64,000 nt of DNA from assembly GCA_913774355.1 (NCBI GenBank), contig CAJYGB010000032.1, positions 83,947 through 147,946 on the forward strand, read 5' to 3'. The position numbers and the translations under genes were made by a program. Numbering within the stretch: the first letter of the stretch is position 1; every line of letters starts with the position of its first letter. Under the pieces are notes generated by a model. The model did not search any database. It was given only the letters and a program-made list of their open reading frames with translations, and was not told the DNA's origin. This document shows positions 1 through 8,302 of this stretch, piece by piece. This stretch comes from an uncultured Chryseobacterium sp. (GTDB lineage Bacteria; Bacteroidota; Bacteroidia; Flavobacteriales; Weeksellaceae).

Positions 1-128
1 ATGATTTTTTGATAAATTCATGATAGTATATATAATTTGCTTGTTCGAATTGTTTATTAAAGAAATAGTTTAATATTAATCAAAAATAAGGGTTAAAAAT
101 CATCAGGGAACTACGGATTTCCATAATC

Positions 129-176
129 TGACAATTTTATCGTTCAAAACTGACAATTTTTCATTTCAAATGACAA
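129..176. promoter_or_regulatory. Three TGACAA direct repeats upstream of hsp20
   Basis: TGACAA occurs at 129-134, 151-156 and 171-176, each followed by a T-rich tract. The spacings are 22 and 20 bp, close to two helical turns, so the copies would lie on the same DNA face. The array ends about 90 bp before the heat-shock gene start and is a plausible binding site for a stress regulator. That role is inference. Confidence 0.4.
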
Positions 177-195
177 GATTTCAGCTATATAACCC

Positions 196-210
196 TGGTA
201 CAACCTTTGA
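196..210 (+). promoter_or_regulatory. Sigma-54-like promoter candidate for hsp20
   Basis: TGGTACAACCTTTGA resembles the sigma-54 -24/-12 consensus (TGGCAC-N5-TTGC), with GG and GA separated by ten bases instead of GG-N10-GC. It would place the start site about 45 nt before the ATG at 266. Two consensus positions are off and no exact TAnnTTTG box is seen nearby, so the call is tentative. Confidence 0.25.
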
Positions 211-265
211 AAATATTTGAGTACGATCATTAAAATTATTGTTTAACCTTAAAAATTCGTTTGTT

Positions 266-721
266 ATGTCAATCGTAAAAAGAAACAACGGCAGCTTGCT
301 TCCTGCCGGAACACGTACCCTGTTCGATGACTTTTTCAGCCGCGAACTTTTTAACTGGGGCAACACCAATTTTTCTTCTACCTTAACTACCGTTCCATCG
401 GTGAACATTAAGGAAAATGATAACCATTTCGAGGTGGAAGTCGCTGCACCGGGAATGCAGAAAGATGATTTCCGGATTACCCTGGACGGCAACCTTCTGA
501 CGATTTCATCCTCTAAAAAGAATGAAACGGAAGAATCCAAAGATCATTACACCCGAAGGGAATTCAGCTACCAGTCTTTTCAGCGAAGCTTCGAGCTTGC
601 GAAGGATGTGGTGGATGAAGAACACATTGAAGCGAAGTATGAAAACGGTGTTCTGAAACTGATCATTCCGAAAACGGAAAAAGCAAAGAAACAGGCACCG
701 AGACTGATTGAAATTAAGTAA
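266..721 (+). CDS. Hsp20/alpha-crystallin small heat-shock protein
   Basis: This 151-residue protein is an ATP-independent holdase chaperone that binds unfolding proteins in the cytoplasm. The alpha-crystallin domain covers roughly residues 38-145 and ends in the family signature YENGVLKL. A C-terminal IEI sequence fits the I-x-I motif used for oligomer assembly. The ATG at 266 (MSIVKRNNGS) is preferred over a TTG at 239, which would add nine residues unlike the family. No Shine-Dalgarno is visible. It is monocistronic, with a strong terminator at 738-772. The TGACAA repeats upstream suggest stress control. The family assignment is secure. Confidence 0.95.
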   Translation: MSIVKRNNGSLLPAGTRTLFDDFFSRELFNWGNTNFSSTLTTVPSVNIKENDNHFEVEVAAPGMQKDDFRITLDGNLLTISSSKKNETEESKDHYTRREFSYQSFQRSFELAKDVVDEEHIEAKYENGVLKLIIPKTEKAKKQAPRLIEIK

Positions 722-737
722 ATCAATAGAATGACAG

Positions 738-772
738 CAATTGGCTTTCCTCAGGAGAGCCAATTGTTTTTT
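738..772 (+). terminator. Intrinsic terminator of hsp20
   Basis: CAATTGGCT (738-746) pairs perfectly with AGCCAATTG (758-766), followed by a run of six T. It begins 17 bp after the hsp20 stop codon. Confidence 0.85.
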
Positions 773-799
773 ATATGCTTCGCTATCTTGTGGTTTAAA

Positions 800-881
800 A
801 AATTTTAACACATAATTCACAAAGGGATTTTTACGCTTTTCAAAAAGGGAAAACATAAGAATAAAAATCGGAGATTTTTAT
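800..881 (+). repeat. Dispersed intergenic repeat, 'AATAAAAATCGRAGATTTTTA' family
   Basis: The segment matches 30426-30515 along most of its length: an AATTTTAAC-CATAA start, a central CTTTT-AAA stretch, and an ACATAAGAATAAAAATCGGAG-like end. A partial copy lies inverted at 26391-26439. No ORF is supported here. Confidence 0.55.
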
Positions 882-921
882 GGACTACCGGCTTGATATT
901 TCTTTGTATGATGGATAGATC

Positions 922-1422
922 TTAACGGTTAACCAGTATTTTTTCAAGGGCATCGACAATTTCTCTTTCGATTGAGTCTTCATCAAGGGTTTCCAGGGTA
1001 TAGAAGTCGGGTTTGAGAACCGCCGTACCGCTTCCGTTCTGGAAAATAGTATCGAGATGAATTCCGATCCTTTTTAAATTTTTGTCGGCCGCAAACATAA
1101 TATGCGGAAATTTATCGTTCGCATAGAAGTTAGAATCAACATTTCTTGAGATCTGAAGTTTGATGTGGGGTTGGGCAAGAACTCCCGCTGCGTTTGCAGT
1201 TTCTTCTGCGAAAGATATTTTGCTTCCGAATTTGTTCTCTCTCAGCATTCTCCGGAATTCCTGCATTTTCGGATCAATAAAGTTTTTGCACAGTGTTCTG
1301 AAATCCTCCAGAAAAAGGTCTTCTTCGCTTTTTTTTCGGGCCAGGCTGTCTCTGAGTTTTTCCTCTTCCGTTTTTAAGTTGTAAAACACATGATTCAGAC
1401 GGTTTATGCTTTCTTCTTTCAT
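922..1422 (-). CDS. Conserved-looking hypothetical protein, coiled-coil N-terminus
   Basis: I do not recognise this 166-residue protein. Residues 1-45 are rich in Glu, Lys, Arg and Leu (KTEEEKLRDSLARKKSEEDL) and should form a long helix or coiled coil. The remainder alternates hydrophobic and polar residues like a small alpha/beta domain. It has no signal peptide or membrane segment, so it is probably cytoplasmic. It stands alone on the minus strand between hsp20 and the Cys-rich pair. Start ATG is at 1422. Codon use is like that of the neighbours. Confidence 0.7.
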   Translation of the reverse strand: MKEESINRLNHVFYNLKTEEEKLRDSLARKKSEEDLFLEDFRTLCKNFIDPKMQEFRRMLRENKFGSKISFAEETANAAGVLAQPHIKLQISRNVDSNFYANDKFPHIMFAADKNLKRIGIHLDTIFQNGSGTAVLKPDFYTLETLDEDSIEREIVDALEKILVNR

Positions 1423-1652
1423 GGCAGTGATAAAAGTTGGGAACTGTTTTGAAGCCGAAATATCGGAATTTTTTTTAGGGTAAGAAATATTAAATAGCTG
1501 ATCGCACTTAGCTTTTTGCTATTGGATTTAAAATCAGAATTTTAAAATTCAAAAACATTGTTAAATTATTTCAACGGCTTAGTATTTAAAAAATATTCTT
1601 TTCTTTCCAACCTTTTTCACGAATCGTGCATCTCTAATAGAAAGCGATTATT

Positions 1653-2246
1653 ATGAAACTTACTATACCGGCTCCATGCCATGAAAACTGGGAAACGATG
1701 TCTGTTGACGAAAAAGGAAGATTCTGTTCCGTATGCTCAAAAACTGTGAGGGATTTCACGGTTTCCCCGGATGAGGAAATTATTGATAAAGTAAAGTCGT
1801 ATCCGGGAATCTGCGGAAGGTTTAAGGCGGGGCAGCTGGGGAGGGATCTGAGCTTTTCGGTGATTAGTACCCTTACCTTGGGATTATTTGCATTAAGTGG
1901 TGGGGTATTCATGGTAAACGGTCAGCAGATGAAAGAGGAAGAGGTCAAGAAAATAGATTTTAAGAAAGGAATCGGCGGCATTGAAATGGTAAACGATACC
2001 CTTTTAAGTCGTTCAATTGTTCTGGGAATGCCAAGTGAAGAGTATTACGAGTCTGTGAAGCCTATGATCATGCTTAACAATAAGAGAATTTCCGAAGCAA
2101 AGATGAAACGGCTAAAACCCGAACAGGTAAAAAGCGTCACCATTCTTACCGGCGAGGGTGCCGAAAAGAAATATGGCAGATCCGGGGAACACGGAGTTAT
2201 CATCATTGAAAGCAAAATGGAAGGCGATACGACAACAAAAAAGTAA
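1653..2246 (+). CDS. Cys-rich, single-TM protein with degenerate TonB-plug-like domain (copy 1)
   Basis: This 197-residue protein has three parts. Residues 1-60 form a compact Cys domain with C9 (in PCHENW), C25 and C28 (CSVCSKTVRDFT) and C54 (CGRF), a spacing that suggests metal binding. Residues about 68-90 are one hydrophobic segment. Residues about 130-190 (LNNKRISEAKMKRL, KKYGRSGEHGVIIIESK) resemble the end of a TonB-receptor plug domain, but short. The likely topology is Cys domain in the cytoplasm and plug-like part in the periplasm. It lies 3 bp before a paralogue and is surely co-transcribed with it. Function is unknown; the family style is common in Bacteroidota. Confidence 0.8.
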   Translation: MKLTIPAPCHENWETMSVDEKGRFCSVCSKTVRDFTVSPDEEIIDKVKSYPGICGRFKAGQLGRDLSFSVISTLTLGLFALSGGVFMVNGQQMKEEEVKKIDFKKGIGGIEMVNDTLLSRSIVLGMPSEEYYESVKPMIMLNNKRISEAKMKRLKPEQVKSVTILTGEGAEKKYGRSGEHGVIIIESKMEGDTTTKK

Positions 2247-2249
2247 TCT

Positions 2250-2975
2250 ATGAAAATTATAATATTCAGTCCATGCCATGAAAATTGGGAGGGCATGACC
2301 CTTGAGGAAAAAGGAAGATTCTGTTCTGTGTGTTCAAAAACCGTGAGAGATTTTACGGCATCTTCAGACCGGCAAGTGCTAAAAGCCTTTTCGTCTGCGA
2401 AAGATGATATCTGCGGTCGTTTCAACATCACACAGCTCAACCGCAATCTCCTGTATTCCGATATCAATTCCATCTTTATGAAGTTTGCAGCGGGGTTTAT
2501 GCTGACGGCGGGAGGGTTGATCGCTGTAAACGGACAACAGGCGACCGCTCAGGATTCTGCGAAGGCAGAAGACCTGCAGGAAGTAATGGTGACCGGTTAC
2601 AGAACAGTTAAAAAATCCATGGTTACCGGGCTGGGGACGGTTGTTCCGGGAGATGTTATTAATGCGAAGCAAGAAGATAAAAGCAGTACGCTGGCTGAAC
2701 AGATGAAGGGTGTTACGGTGAATCCACCATCTAAAGATTCAAATAATGCGATCAGGATTGGTGGCGGCAGCCTTGTTTCCGGGAGCTCAGGAGAGCCGCT
2801 TTTGATTGTCGACCAGAAGGTAGTCCCTTTAAAAGTCCTTGAAGAAACAGATCCCCAATCCATAGAAACCCTGAATGTTCTAAAAGGAAAGGATGCAACT
2901 GCTTTATATGGTACAAAAGCAATTTATGGAGTAATTTTGGTTACAACAAAAAACAACAAATCAAAAAGAAAGTAA
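2250..2975 (+). CDS. Cys-rich, single-TM protein with TonB-plug domain (copy 2)
   Basis: The 241-residue paralogue of the preceding gene starts 3 bp after its stop. C9, C25, C28 and C55 repeat the same N-terminal pattern, and the DNA for this part is visibly similar in both genes, so the pair arose by duplication. A hydrophobic segment follows at about 75-92. The C-terminal half is a clearer plug domain than in copy 1: an IRIGGGSLVSGSSGEPLLIV segment, then IETLNVLKGKDATALYGTKA and GVILVTTK. No barrel follows, so this is not a receptor. A role in sensing or in contacts with TonB-type partners is inference. Confidence 0.85.
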   Translation: MKIIIFSPCHENWEGMTLEEKGRFCSVCSKTVRDFTASSDRQVLKAFSSAKDDICGRFNITQLNRNLLYSDINSIFMKFAAGFMLTAGGLIAVNGQQATAQDSAKAEDLQEVMVTGYRTVKKSMVTGLGTVVPGDVINAKQEDKSSTLAEQMKGVTVNPPSKDSNNAIRIGGGSLVSGSSGEPLLIVDQKVVPLKVLEETDPQSIETLNVLKGKDATALYGTKAIYGVILVTTKNNKSKRK

Positions 2976-3009
2976 ATTTTTATTTGAAAAATTAATAGAT
3001 GTGAGTTAA

Positions 3010-3038
3010 ATAAAAAGAGACCGTTTTACATGGTCTCT
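3010..3038 (-). terminator. Intrinsic terminator of the exported Tpx gene
   Basis: AGAGACC (3016-3022) pairs with GGTCTCT (3032-3038). On the minus strand the stem is followed by T-rich sequence, so it ends transcription of the gene at 3052-3624. Confidence 0.75.
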
Positions 3039-3051
3039 CATAACAAGCGAT

Positions 3052-3624
3052 CTATTTTTTTACTGCGCCTATAGCTGCATTATAATTCGGCTCGTGGGAA
3101 ATATCTGCAACCTGCTCCTCATAAATTATCTTTCCTGAAGGATCGATTACCACAACCGCTCTGCTCAAAAGGCCTTTCATCGCGGAATCCGTAATTTCTA
3201 CTCCATATTTTTTTCCGAAATCCGAACGGAAATCTGAAAGCATGACCACGTTTTTAATACCTTCAGCCCCACAGAATCTTTTCTGGGCAAATGGCAGGTC
3301 TTTGGATATGCAGAGTACCACCGTGTTGGGAAGGTTGGCGGCATCTTCATTGAAATGACGTACGGATGCAGAACAAACTCCGGTGTCAACACTCGGAAAA
3401 ATATTCAGAATTAAATATTTTCCTTTATAGGCATTAAGATTTTGGTCTTTCATCGTAACATCTGTCAGCGTGAATCCGGGAGCCTGTTTGTTTACTGCCG
3501 GTAATTTGGCATAAGTGTGGACTGGTTTTCCGCCTGCCGTTACTGTATTGCCTGTCTTTGAATGCTGGGCAAAAATGAATGTAGAAAGAAATAAAACAAA
3601 GCCGAAAGCGAATTTTGAATACAT
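3052..3624 (-). CDS. Exported thiol peroxidase (Tpx family, peroxiredoxin)
   Basis: Tpx enzymes reduce hydroperoxides with a reactive cysteine. This 190-residue form has a signal peptide (about residues 1-19, FGFVLFLSTFIFAQ) and so should act outside the cytoplasm. The peroxidatic Cys is C84 in PSVDTGVCSASVR and the resolving Cys is C118 in RFCGAEG. Their spacing of 34 equals C61/C95 of classic Tpx. The ATG at 3624 is chosen because it gives a clean signal peptide; a TTG at 3642 would add six residues. A -7 box lies just upstream. A cytosolic paralogue is at 25763-26263. Confidence 0.92.
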   Translation of the reverse strand: MYSKFAFGFVLFLSTFIFAQHSKTGNTVTAGGKPVHTYAKLPAVNKQAPGFTLTDVTMKDQNLNAYKGKYLILNIFPSVDTGVCSASVRHFNEDAANLPNTVVLCISKDLPFAQKRFCGAEGIKNVVMLSDFRSDFGKKYGVEITDSAMKGLLSRAVVVIDPSGKIIYEEQVADISHEPNYNAAIGAVKK

Positions 3625-3639
3625 AGAATTATTTTTAAG

Positions 3640-3647
3640 CAAAATTA
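3640..3647 (-). promoter_or_regulatory. TAnnTTTG -7 box for exported Tpx
   Basis: The minus strand reads TAATTTTG here, an exact match to the Bacteroidota -7 consensus, 15 nt before the ATG. No clear -33 TTG was found. Confidence 0.45.
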
Positions 3648-3778
3648 TTGTTTTTCAGGTTCCGTCATGTTAAACTTTTTTAAAATAGAACAAATCTATG
3701 ATGTCCTGCTTTTTAAAGTCAGAATTTAGGATTACCTTTAATACTCAAATCCCATCAGACTATTAAAAATAAAAATTT

Positions 3779-5407
3779 ATGAATTCAGAAAACAACCCTT
3801 CATTCCACGAGATATTTAAACCTGAAAATGAAATCCCAGAAGAATATAAAGTGCCCGAAATCCATCAGCGGGAATACCTTTTAAATGGAGAGCTTGTGCC
3901 CTGGAAGGGTGATGTGCAGGAAATTTATTCTCCGGTCTGCATTCGTACGGAAAACGGAGCGGAGCGGAAATTACTTGGCAGCATTCCGAATATCGGTCCC
4001 GATGAGGCGATGAAAGTTCTTGATGCCTGTGTAAAAGCTTACGACAATGGGCTGGGGGAGTGGCCGACCATGTCGGTGGAAGGAAGGATCAAATGCATGC
4101 AGAAGTTTGTATATTTAATGATACAGCAAAGAGATTTGGTTATCAGGCTGCTGATGTGGGAAATCGGAAAGACCCTTGCCGATTCCACCAAAGAATTCGA
4201 CCGGACCGTCGATTACATTAACCAGACCATCGATGCTTTAAAAGACCTTGACCGCGAATCATCCAGGTTCCAGCAGGCAGAAGGAACGATCGCACAGATC
4301 AGAAGAGCACCGCTCGGTGTTGTATTGAGCATGGGACCATTTAATTATCCTTTAAATGAAATTTTCACGACCCTGATTCCTGCCCTGATCATGGGAAATA
4401 CCATTCTTTTTAAACTTCCGAAGCACGGAGTTCTGGCACATTATCCCTTGTTAAAAGCATTTAAAGAAGCCTTTCCTCCGGGAACAGTCAATACCTTATA
4501 TGGTAAAGGATCGGATATTATTACGCCGATTATGGAGAGTGGAAAGGTAAATGTCCTGGCTTTTATCGGTTCCAGTAAAGTAGCCAACGGACTGAAAAAA
4601 CTGCATCCCAAAGTTAACCGTTTACGGGCAATCCTGAGTCTTGATGCAAAAAATGCGGCTATTGTAACCAGACATGCGAATCTTGATGTGGCGGTAAGCG
4701 AATGTATCCTCGGAGCCCTTTCTTTCAACGGACAAAGATGTACGGCACTGAAGCTGATTTTCGTTCAGAAAGAGGTCGCCGCAGAATTTACTCGAAAACT
4801 AACGGCTGCGGTTTCTGCCCTGAAGCCCGGGCTTCCGTGGGAGAAAGATGTGAAAATTACGCCGCTTCCGGAAGTTAACAAACCGCTTTATCTTAAAGAA
4901 TGTATCGATGACGCAGTGTCGAAAGGCGCAAAGGTTTTAAATGAACAAGGCGGTTTTACCGAAGAATCTTTTGTTTTTCCGGCAGTGGTGTACCCTGTGA
5001 ACAGCGAGATGAAACTCTATCATGAAGAGCAGTTCGGACCGATAATTCCTGTGGTTCCGTTTGATGACATTGAAGAGCCGATCGATTACCAGGTTCATGC
5101 TTCCCACGGGATGCAGGTAAGCATTTTCAGTGAAGATCCGATGGAAGTTTCAAAACTGATCGATCCGTTTGTTAATCTGGTAAGCCGGGTGAATATTAAT
5201 TGCCAAGCCCAGCGTGGTCCGGATGTATTCCCTTTTACCGGAAGAAAGGATAGTGCGGAAGGTACGCTTTCTGTGTTTGATGCTTTGCGTTCGTTTTCGA
5301 TACGGTCACTGGTGGCAGCCAAAATTACAGATTCTAATAAGAACCTGCTGAATACGATTGTCCGGGATCATGATTCCAATTTCCTGAGCACGGATTATAT
5401 TTTTTAA
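3779..5407 (+). CDS. GapN-like NADP-dependent glyceraldehyde-3-phosphate dehydrogenase (ALDH family)
   Basis: This 542-residue protein belongs to the aldehyde dehydrogenase superfamily, closest in style to non-phosphorylating GapN, which oxidises glyceraldehyde-3-phosphate to 3-phosphoglycerate with NADP. The transition-state Asn is present in GPFNYP, and the nucleophile is C321 in FNGQRCTALK. The usual general-base Glu, 34 residues before the Cys, is Ser287 here (LSLDAKNAAIV instead of LELGGK). About 50 extra residues precede the core compared with GapN of about 475. The gene is single, with divergent tpx upstream. The family is secure; the substrate is not, given the lost Glu. Confidence 0.82.
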   Translation: MNSENNPSFHEIFKPENEIPEEYKVPEIHQREYLLNGELVPWKGDVQEIYSPVCIRTENGAERKLLGSIPNIGPDEAMKVLDACVKAYDNGLGEWPTMSVEGRIKCMQKFVYLMIQQRDLVIRLLMWEIGKTLADSTKEFDRTVDYINQTIDALKDLDRESSRFQQAEGTIAQIRRAPLGVVLSMGPFNYPLNEIFTTLIPALIMGNTILFKLPKHGVLAHYPLLKAFKEAFPPGTVNTLYGKGSDIITPIMESGKVNVLAFIGSSKVANGLKKLHPKVNRLRAILSLDAKNAAIVTRHANLDVAVSECILGALSFNGQRCTALKLIFVQKEVAAEFTRKLTAAVSALKPGLPWEKDVKITPLPEVNKPLYLKECIDDAVSKGAKVLNEQGGFTEESFVFPAVVYPVNSEMKLYHEEQFGPIIPVVPFDDIEEPIDYQVHASHGMQVSIFSEDPMEVSKLIDPFVNLVSRVNINCQAQRGPDVFPFTGRKDSAEGTLSVFDALRSFSIRSLVAAKITDSNKNLLNTIVRDHDSNFLSTDYIF

Positions 5408-5700
5408 TATGAAAGTACAGCAACCTGAAGGGAGATTTGACCTGGATTTTTCAGTACAAAAATCAGCAGTTTAAATCTAACCATAGAATTTTAACCATAA
5501 AGAATCAGAAGATAGAGATGCTGTAGAATAAAGCTTAAGCATCGGATGCCAAATAAGTTAACAAAAAGTTTTAAAATCAAAAGAAAAATTTATCAGTAAT
5601 AACTATCTCGGCCGCTGAAGTTGCTTGAAACGGCAGATTTTTTTTGAAGATCAGTTTGTAGGTGGGAAATATTCAATGAAAATTGGGAAATTCCAAAAAT
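5408..5700. other. Gene-free stretch
   Basis: Between the GapN-like gene and the terminator at 5701 I see no supported gene, RNA or strong repeat. The DNA is AT-rich with only very short open frames. Confidence 0.5.
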
Positions 5701-5733
5701 AAAATCCGCAGTCTGAAAAAGACTGCGGATTTT
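5701..5733 (-). terminator. Intrinsic terminator of the alpha/beta hydrolase gene
   Basis: A perfect 14-bp inverted repeat (5701-5714 with 5720-5733, core CCGCAGTCT/AGACTGCGG) has a 5-nt loop. T-rich sequence follows on the minus strand. It lies 40 bp after the hydrolase stop. Confidence 0.85.
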
Positions 5734-5772
5734 CGATTAGTAAAAATCAAAAAAACATATATTGGAAAAAAG

Positions 5773-6603
5773 TTACTGTTGAGTCAGGAACCTGCTTATA
5801 ATACTGTTCAGTTCGTCGGCGTGGGTCACATTAAGACCGTGCGGTCCGCCTTCGATAATAAAAAATTCGTTGTTGGCAATTCCCTGTGCAGCCTGCTTTC
5901 CGGCTGTATCGATAGGGACGATATTATCGGAATCTCCATGAACGATCAGTGTTTTTACATTTACATTCGGAAGTTCCGGACGGAAATCGGTATTGGCCCA
6001 GCTCTCCGCACATTTGATGGTAGCAATAGGGTTGGCAAATGAGGCAATGGCCCAGTCATAGTCAAGCTGTTTTTGGCTAACCGGCTTGGACAACATTCCA
6101 TAATTATAAAAATCTTTATGGAAGGATTCCAGGAAGGTAATTCTGTCGGTCTTCAGAGCATTCATGATCTCATCCAGTTTTTCCTGCGGAACGCCGTCCG
6201 GATTGTCTTCTTTCTGTTTAACGACAGGAATGATTGATGAAATCAGAGCAATCCTGTCTACATTTTCAGAACCGTAATTTGTAAGATAACGTACCACTTC
6301 TCCGCCTCCCATGGAGAAGCCGAAAAGAATTACATTTTTCAGATCCAGTTGTGAAATCAATTCATGAAGGTCTTTCGTTAGTCCGTCATAATCATATCCG
6401 TTTGCAGTTGGTGATGATTTTCCGAAGCCCTTTCGGTCATACGTGATCACACGGTATCCTAAATTAAGAAGTACAGGAATCTGCATTTCCCATGATTTCC
6501 CGCTGAGCGGCCATCCGTGGATAAGAATAATGGGTTGTCCTGATCCGAAATCTTCGTAGTAAAGTTGGACGCTCTGATCGTCCTGTTTTGTAATGTAAGG
6601 CAT
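5773..6603 (-). CDS. Alpha/beta hydrolase, non-haem chloroperoxidase/esterase type
   Basis: This 276-residue soluble hydrolase resembles cofactor-free chloroperoxidases and related esterases. The oxyanion region is HGWPLSG (about residues 29-35), the nucleophile is S97 in GFSMGGG, the acid is the Asp in HGDSDNIVP, and the catalytic His is in GGPHGL near the C-terminus. The ATG at 6603 (MPYITKQD) matches the usual family start; an ATG at 6648 would add 15 atypical residues. The physiological substrate cannot be told from sequence. It is monocistronic with a strong terminator. Confidence 0.9.
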   Translation of the reverse strand: MPYITKQDDQSVQLYYEDFGSGQPIILIHGWPLSGKSWEMQIPVLLNLGYRVITYDRKGFGKSSPTANGYDYDGLTKDLHELISQLDLKNVILFGFSMGGGEVVRYLTNYGSENVDRIALISSIIPVVKQKEDNPDGVPQEKLDEIMNALKTDRITFLESFHKDFYNYGMLSKPVSQKQLDYDWAIASFANPIATIKCAESWANTDFRPELPNVNVKTLIVHGDSDNIVPIDTAGKQAAQGIANNEFFIIEGGPHGLNVTHADELNSIISRFLTQQ

Positions 6604-7187
6604 ATTGATATTTTTGGTGTACCACAAGAGTTTCAAATATTGAGCCATAAATAGAAATGTGGTACCTAAATATTTTACATGATTGGGGAAACAAACTTAG
6701 GTAAAAGGCTGAAGAGGAGATATGGATACTGGACGTTTCTTTTGGCAACATCAAGGCTGGCAGCCTGTAATATCAGATCATATTGTTTTTCTTACCGAGG
6801 ATTATATTTACTGATCAAATTCCTGATTTTACTTTTTCTTTTTTAGAGCCTTTTTAAATTTTAATTCAGCAAACTTTCCGTCATTTTTCTTAATTTTCTG
6901 AATCAAATAAACTTTGTTTATTTTTCACTTTAATACGATGATTTCAATTGATTTAATTGAATATTACAGGGTAACCGACATATTGATTTTTTAAGCTAAA
7001 ATGCCTTAAATTCTTAATGTTAAAATATAAAAGGTAAATTTAAAGAGTCTCTTAGATATCTGACAATAAAGTAATTCATTTTATTTTTATTTAATAGATA
7101 AGCAGATCCGCTGTTTTTATTATTTTTCAGGAAAAGCTGTAACATTTTTTCTAAGGCGAAACTAACTCTTCAGAAGTATACAAAATC
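6604..7187. other. Gene-free stretch between divergent genes
   Basis: About 580 bp separates the hydrolase start from the sigma-factor start. A minus-strand TAAGTTTG box at 6692-6699 is the only promoter-like element I see for the hydrolase. The rest is AT-rich with no supported gene or clear repeat. Confidence 0.4.
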
Positions 7188-7685
7188 ATGGATTCAACAG
7201 AACATGAATTTTTAAAGAAAATCGAAAAGCACAAAGGAATCATTTTCAAGATTTCCAAAATGTATATGGAGGAAAAGGATGATCTTGACGACCTCTTCCA
7301 GGAGATTATTTATCAGCTCTGGAAAGCGTATCCTAAGTTCAGGGGAGAGAGTAAGTTTTCTACTTGGCTGTACCGTATTGCATTGAACACGGCTATTATT
7401 TTTCTTAAAAATGAAAAGAAAAGAAGCATTTTCGGGCGCGACGATTTTTCCGAATATAAAATTGTCCAGGACGAGTTCGACCATGAAAAGGAAGAAAAAC
7501 TGAATGCGATGTACCAAGCCATCCATCAGCTGAATTCCATCGACAAAGCTTTTGTTTTTTACTATCTTGAAAATGTTTCCGGAAAGGAAATTGCCGAGCA
7601 AATGGGTATTTCCGAAGGAAACGTACGGGTAAAAATGAACCGCGCCAAAAATAAACTGAAAGATATCTTACAAACGAATACCTAA
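7188..7685 (+). CDS. ECF-type RNA polymerase sigma factor
   Basis: This 165-residue protein has the two-domain layout of ECF (sigma-70 family) factors. Region 2 is at about residues 10-75 (DDLFQEIIYQLWKAYPKFRG, then STWLYRIALNTA), binding the -10 element and core polymerase. Region 4 is at about 110-160 (LNSIDKAFVFYYLENVSGKE, then IAEQMGISEGNVRVKMNRAK), a helix-turn-helix for the -35 element. The next gene, 20 bp downstream, encodes a four-helix membrane protein that may control it. Its regulon cannot be read from sequence. Confidence 0.93.
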   Translation: MDSTEHEFLKKIEKHKGIIFKISKMYMEEKDDLDDLFQEIIYQLWKAYPKFRGESKFSTWLYRIALNTAIIFLKNEKKRSIFGRDDFSEYKIVQDEFDHEKEEKLNAMYQAIHQLNSIDKAFVFYYLENVSGKEIAEQMGISEGNVRVKMNRAKNKLKDILQTNT

Positions 7686-7705
7686 TAATTTTAAATTTAT
7701 TTATC

Positions 7706-8302
7706 ATGAATATAGACGAACTTAAAAATACCTGGAATGAAGATGATTCCCTGGAACAAATGCCGGAAATCAGTATCGAACAGAAAAGCAGGATCAATCT
7801 TCCGCTTGAGAAAATCCGTAAAAATATGCGGATGGAGCTGTGGTCGACGGTCGGGATCTTTATTTTTGCCTTTGCTGTTATTGCGTTTTGTGAAGGAAAT
7901 TTTAAATTTAAATTTTACCTCTCGATCCTGATTGGATCAATGGTTTTTGTGACCTTCTTCTTTTACAGTCAGTTTTTTAAATTGTACAGAAACATGAGCG
8001 ATCCGGGGATGAAAACATTGGACGGATTAAAGGATTTGCTCCATCAGTTTAATCTGAATAAGCAGTATTACCTTTCCTTTTACCTTTCCTTTGTTCCGTT
8101 TCTGGTTTGCGAACTGATTATCGTGCTGGAATTTATTCCCCGCCCGGTACCGTTGTCTGATGTGCAGATTGCATCGGTTCTTATCAGTACTCTTGTGATC
8201 ACCATGCCTTTGTTGGTGATTATCGGCAAGTGGTGGTTCCTGGTATTTTACGGAAGATATATGCAACAGGTAGAGTATCTTGTGAAAGAACTTGACCGGT
8301 AG
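7706..8302 (+). CDS. Four-TM membrane protein linked to ECF sigma factor
   Basis: This 198-residue protein has a soluble N-terminus of about 45 residues (MNIDELKNTWNEDD) and four hydrophobic segments near 46-64, 70-90, 118-142 and 152-180. It follows the sigma gene by 20 bp and is co-transcribed. The short cytoplasmic head plus membrane anchor fits an anti-sigma or sensory partner, but there is no recognised anti-sigma motif, so that role is inference from context. The stop codon touches the 14-bp hairpin at 8302-8332. Confidence 0.8.
   Translation: MNIDELKNTWNEDDSLEQMPEISIEQKSRINLPLEKIRKNMRMELWSTVGIFIFAFAVIAFCEGNFKFKFYLSILIGSMVFVTFFFYSQFFKLYRNMSDPGMKTLDGLKDLLHQFNLNKQYYLSFYLSFVPFLVCELIIVLEFIPRPVPLSDVQIASVLISTLVITMPLLVIIGKWWFLVFYGRYMQQVEYLVKELDR

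Noticed and set aside
2045-2473. Minus-strand frame antisense to the Cys-rich pair
   Set aside because: It lies entirely over two well-supported genes and its peptide reflects their duplicated 5' sequences.
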